Source: Planctomycetaceae bacterium UBA2671
GTDB lineage: Bacteria > Planctomycetota > Planctomycetia > Planctomycetales > Planctomycetaceae
Direction of reading: 5' to 3'
DNA length: 64,000 nucleotides
Assembly: GCA_002359185.1 (NCBI GenBank)
Contig: DEML01000120.1
Coordinates: 11,561 to 75,560 of the forward strand
How positions within the stretch are numbered: position 1 is the first letter of the stretch; every line of letters begins with the position of its first letter. The translations under genes were made by a program, and so were the position numbers. The notes under the pieces are model-generated. The model did no database searches. It had not been told where the DNA came from and was given only the letters and a program-made list of their open reading frames with translations. Positions 63,851 through 64,000 of the stretch are shown here, in pieces.

Positions 63851-64000
63851 TAATCGTGGCGTCTTTCATTTATAATATCGTCGAATGATTATTTGAGTTC
63901 TAAAGTGTGTGGTATTTATGGTGTACAGGTCAAATCAGTGAATTTTTATTGTCCTTGCGATGGGTCTAAAACCCTCGCCTTCAGGCGAAACCTTCAGGTT
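63851..64000. repeat. Upstream region of the sulfatase gene with a small palindrome at the window edge
   Basis: TCGCC-TTCA-GGCGA (63975-63988), followed by AACCTTCAGGTT (63989-64000), itself a palindrome (AACCT-TC-AGGTT), gives two adjacent dyads. It could be the edge of a REP-like element; the rest is outside the window. No gene seen. Confidence 0.4.

Overview
The window (about 46% GC by eye) looks like chromosomal DNA of a planctomycete, probably order Planctomycetales. This is inferred from gene content: a sulfatase / DUF1501 / DUF1549-DUF1553 cytochrome module, a DUF1080 protein fused to c-type haem domains, a Tat-exported Gfo/Idh/MocA oxidoreductase, very large membrane-bound dehydrogenase-like mosaics and orphan sigma-54 response regulators. 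I see no rRNA, tRNA, CRISPR array, transposase or prophage.

Layout. (1) 1-1870, minus strand: a small operon that looks like an undescribed ribosomally made, modified peptide system. It has a 54-residue precursor whose C-terminal half is a strict Cys-Arg-X repeat, an intrinsic terminator, a DUF692 / multinuclear non-haem iron oxidase (MNIO) gene, and an overlapping unrecognised partner that leaves the window. (2) 2096-4410: ergothioneine genes egtB and egtD; egtB has no canonical start codon upstream of its conserved N-terminus. (3) 4411-12770: an ABC transporter pair, a secreted protein, gatA, a dihaem peroxidase-like cytochrome and a methyltransferase, with two kinds of dispersed inverted-repeat element. 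(4) 12773-21999: a stress / envelope block with SelW-like and CAP-domain proteins, a DUF2383 protein, a lipoprotein, ExoD, a sigma-54 response regulator, a hybrid histidine kinase and three tiny membrane or coiled-coil proteins. Three good -24/-12 sequences precede transcription units here, so I infer a local sigma-54 regulon. (5) 22085-30306: VOC protein, esterase, a five-haem DUF1080/PA14 mosaic with a beta-propeller partner, and a second orphan sigma-54 regulator. (6) 31035-37052: a metal-efflux locus of two His-rich exported proteins around a CusB/CusA-type pair, with no outer-membrane channel gene. (7) 37274-47705: a 1248-residue SGNH/propeller/cupredoxin/cytochrome mosaic, then a minus-strand catabolic module (PSD1 cytochrome, DUF1501, sulfatase, PQQ-like propeller). 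(8) 47944-60663: a large electron-transfer locus. A pentahaem cytochrome and an outer-membrane barrel are transcribed divergently from a membrane-anchored FAD/2Fe-2S reductase, two tetrahaem cytochromes, a protein fusing two cyclic-nucleotide-binding-like domains to four 4Fe-4S motifs, a probable dihaem cytochrome b and a decahaem cytochrome with a Cys-rich cytosolic head. (9) 60908-63850: a Gfo/Idh/MocA oxidoreductase and a second sulfatase.

The two strongest candidates for something new are the Cys-Arg-X peptide / MNIO operon at the left edge and the 23-haem locus at 47.9-60.7 kb. The first would be a modified, perhaps metal-binding, peptide. The second reads as a route carrying electrons from NAD(P)H or the quinone pool across the inner membrane and perhaps out through the outer membrane. 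All functional statements rest on motif reading; no database search was possible.
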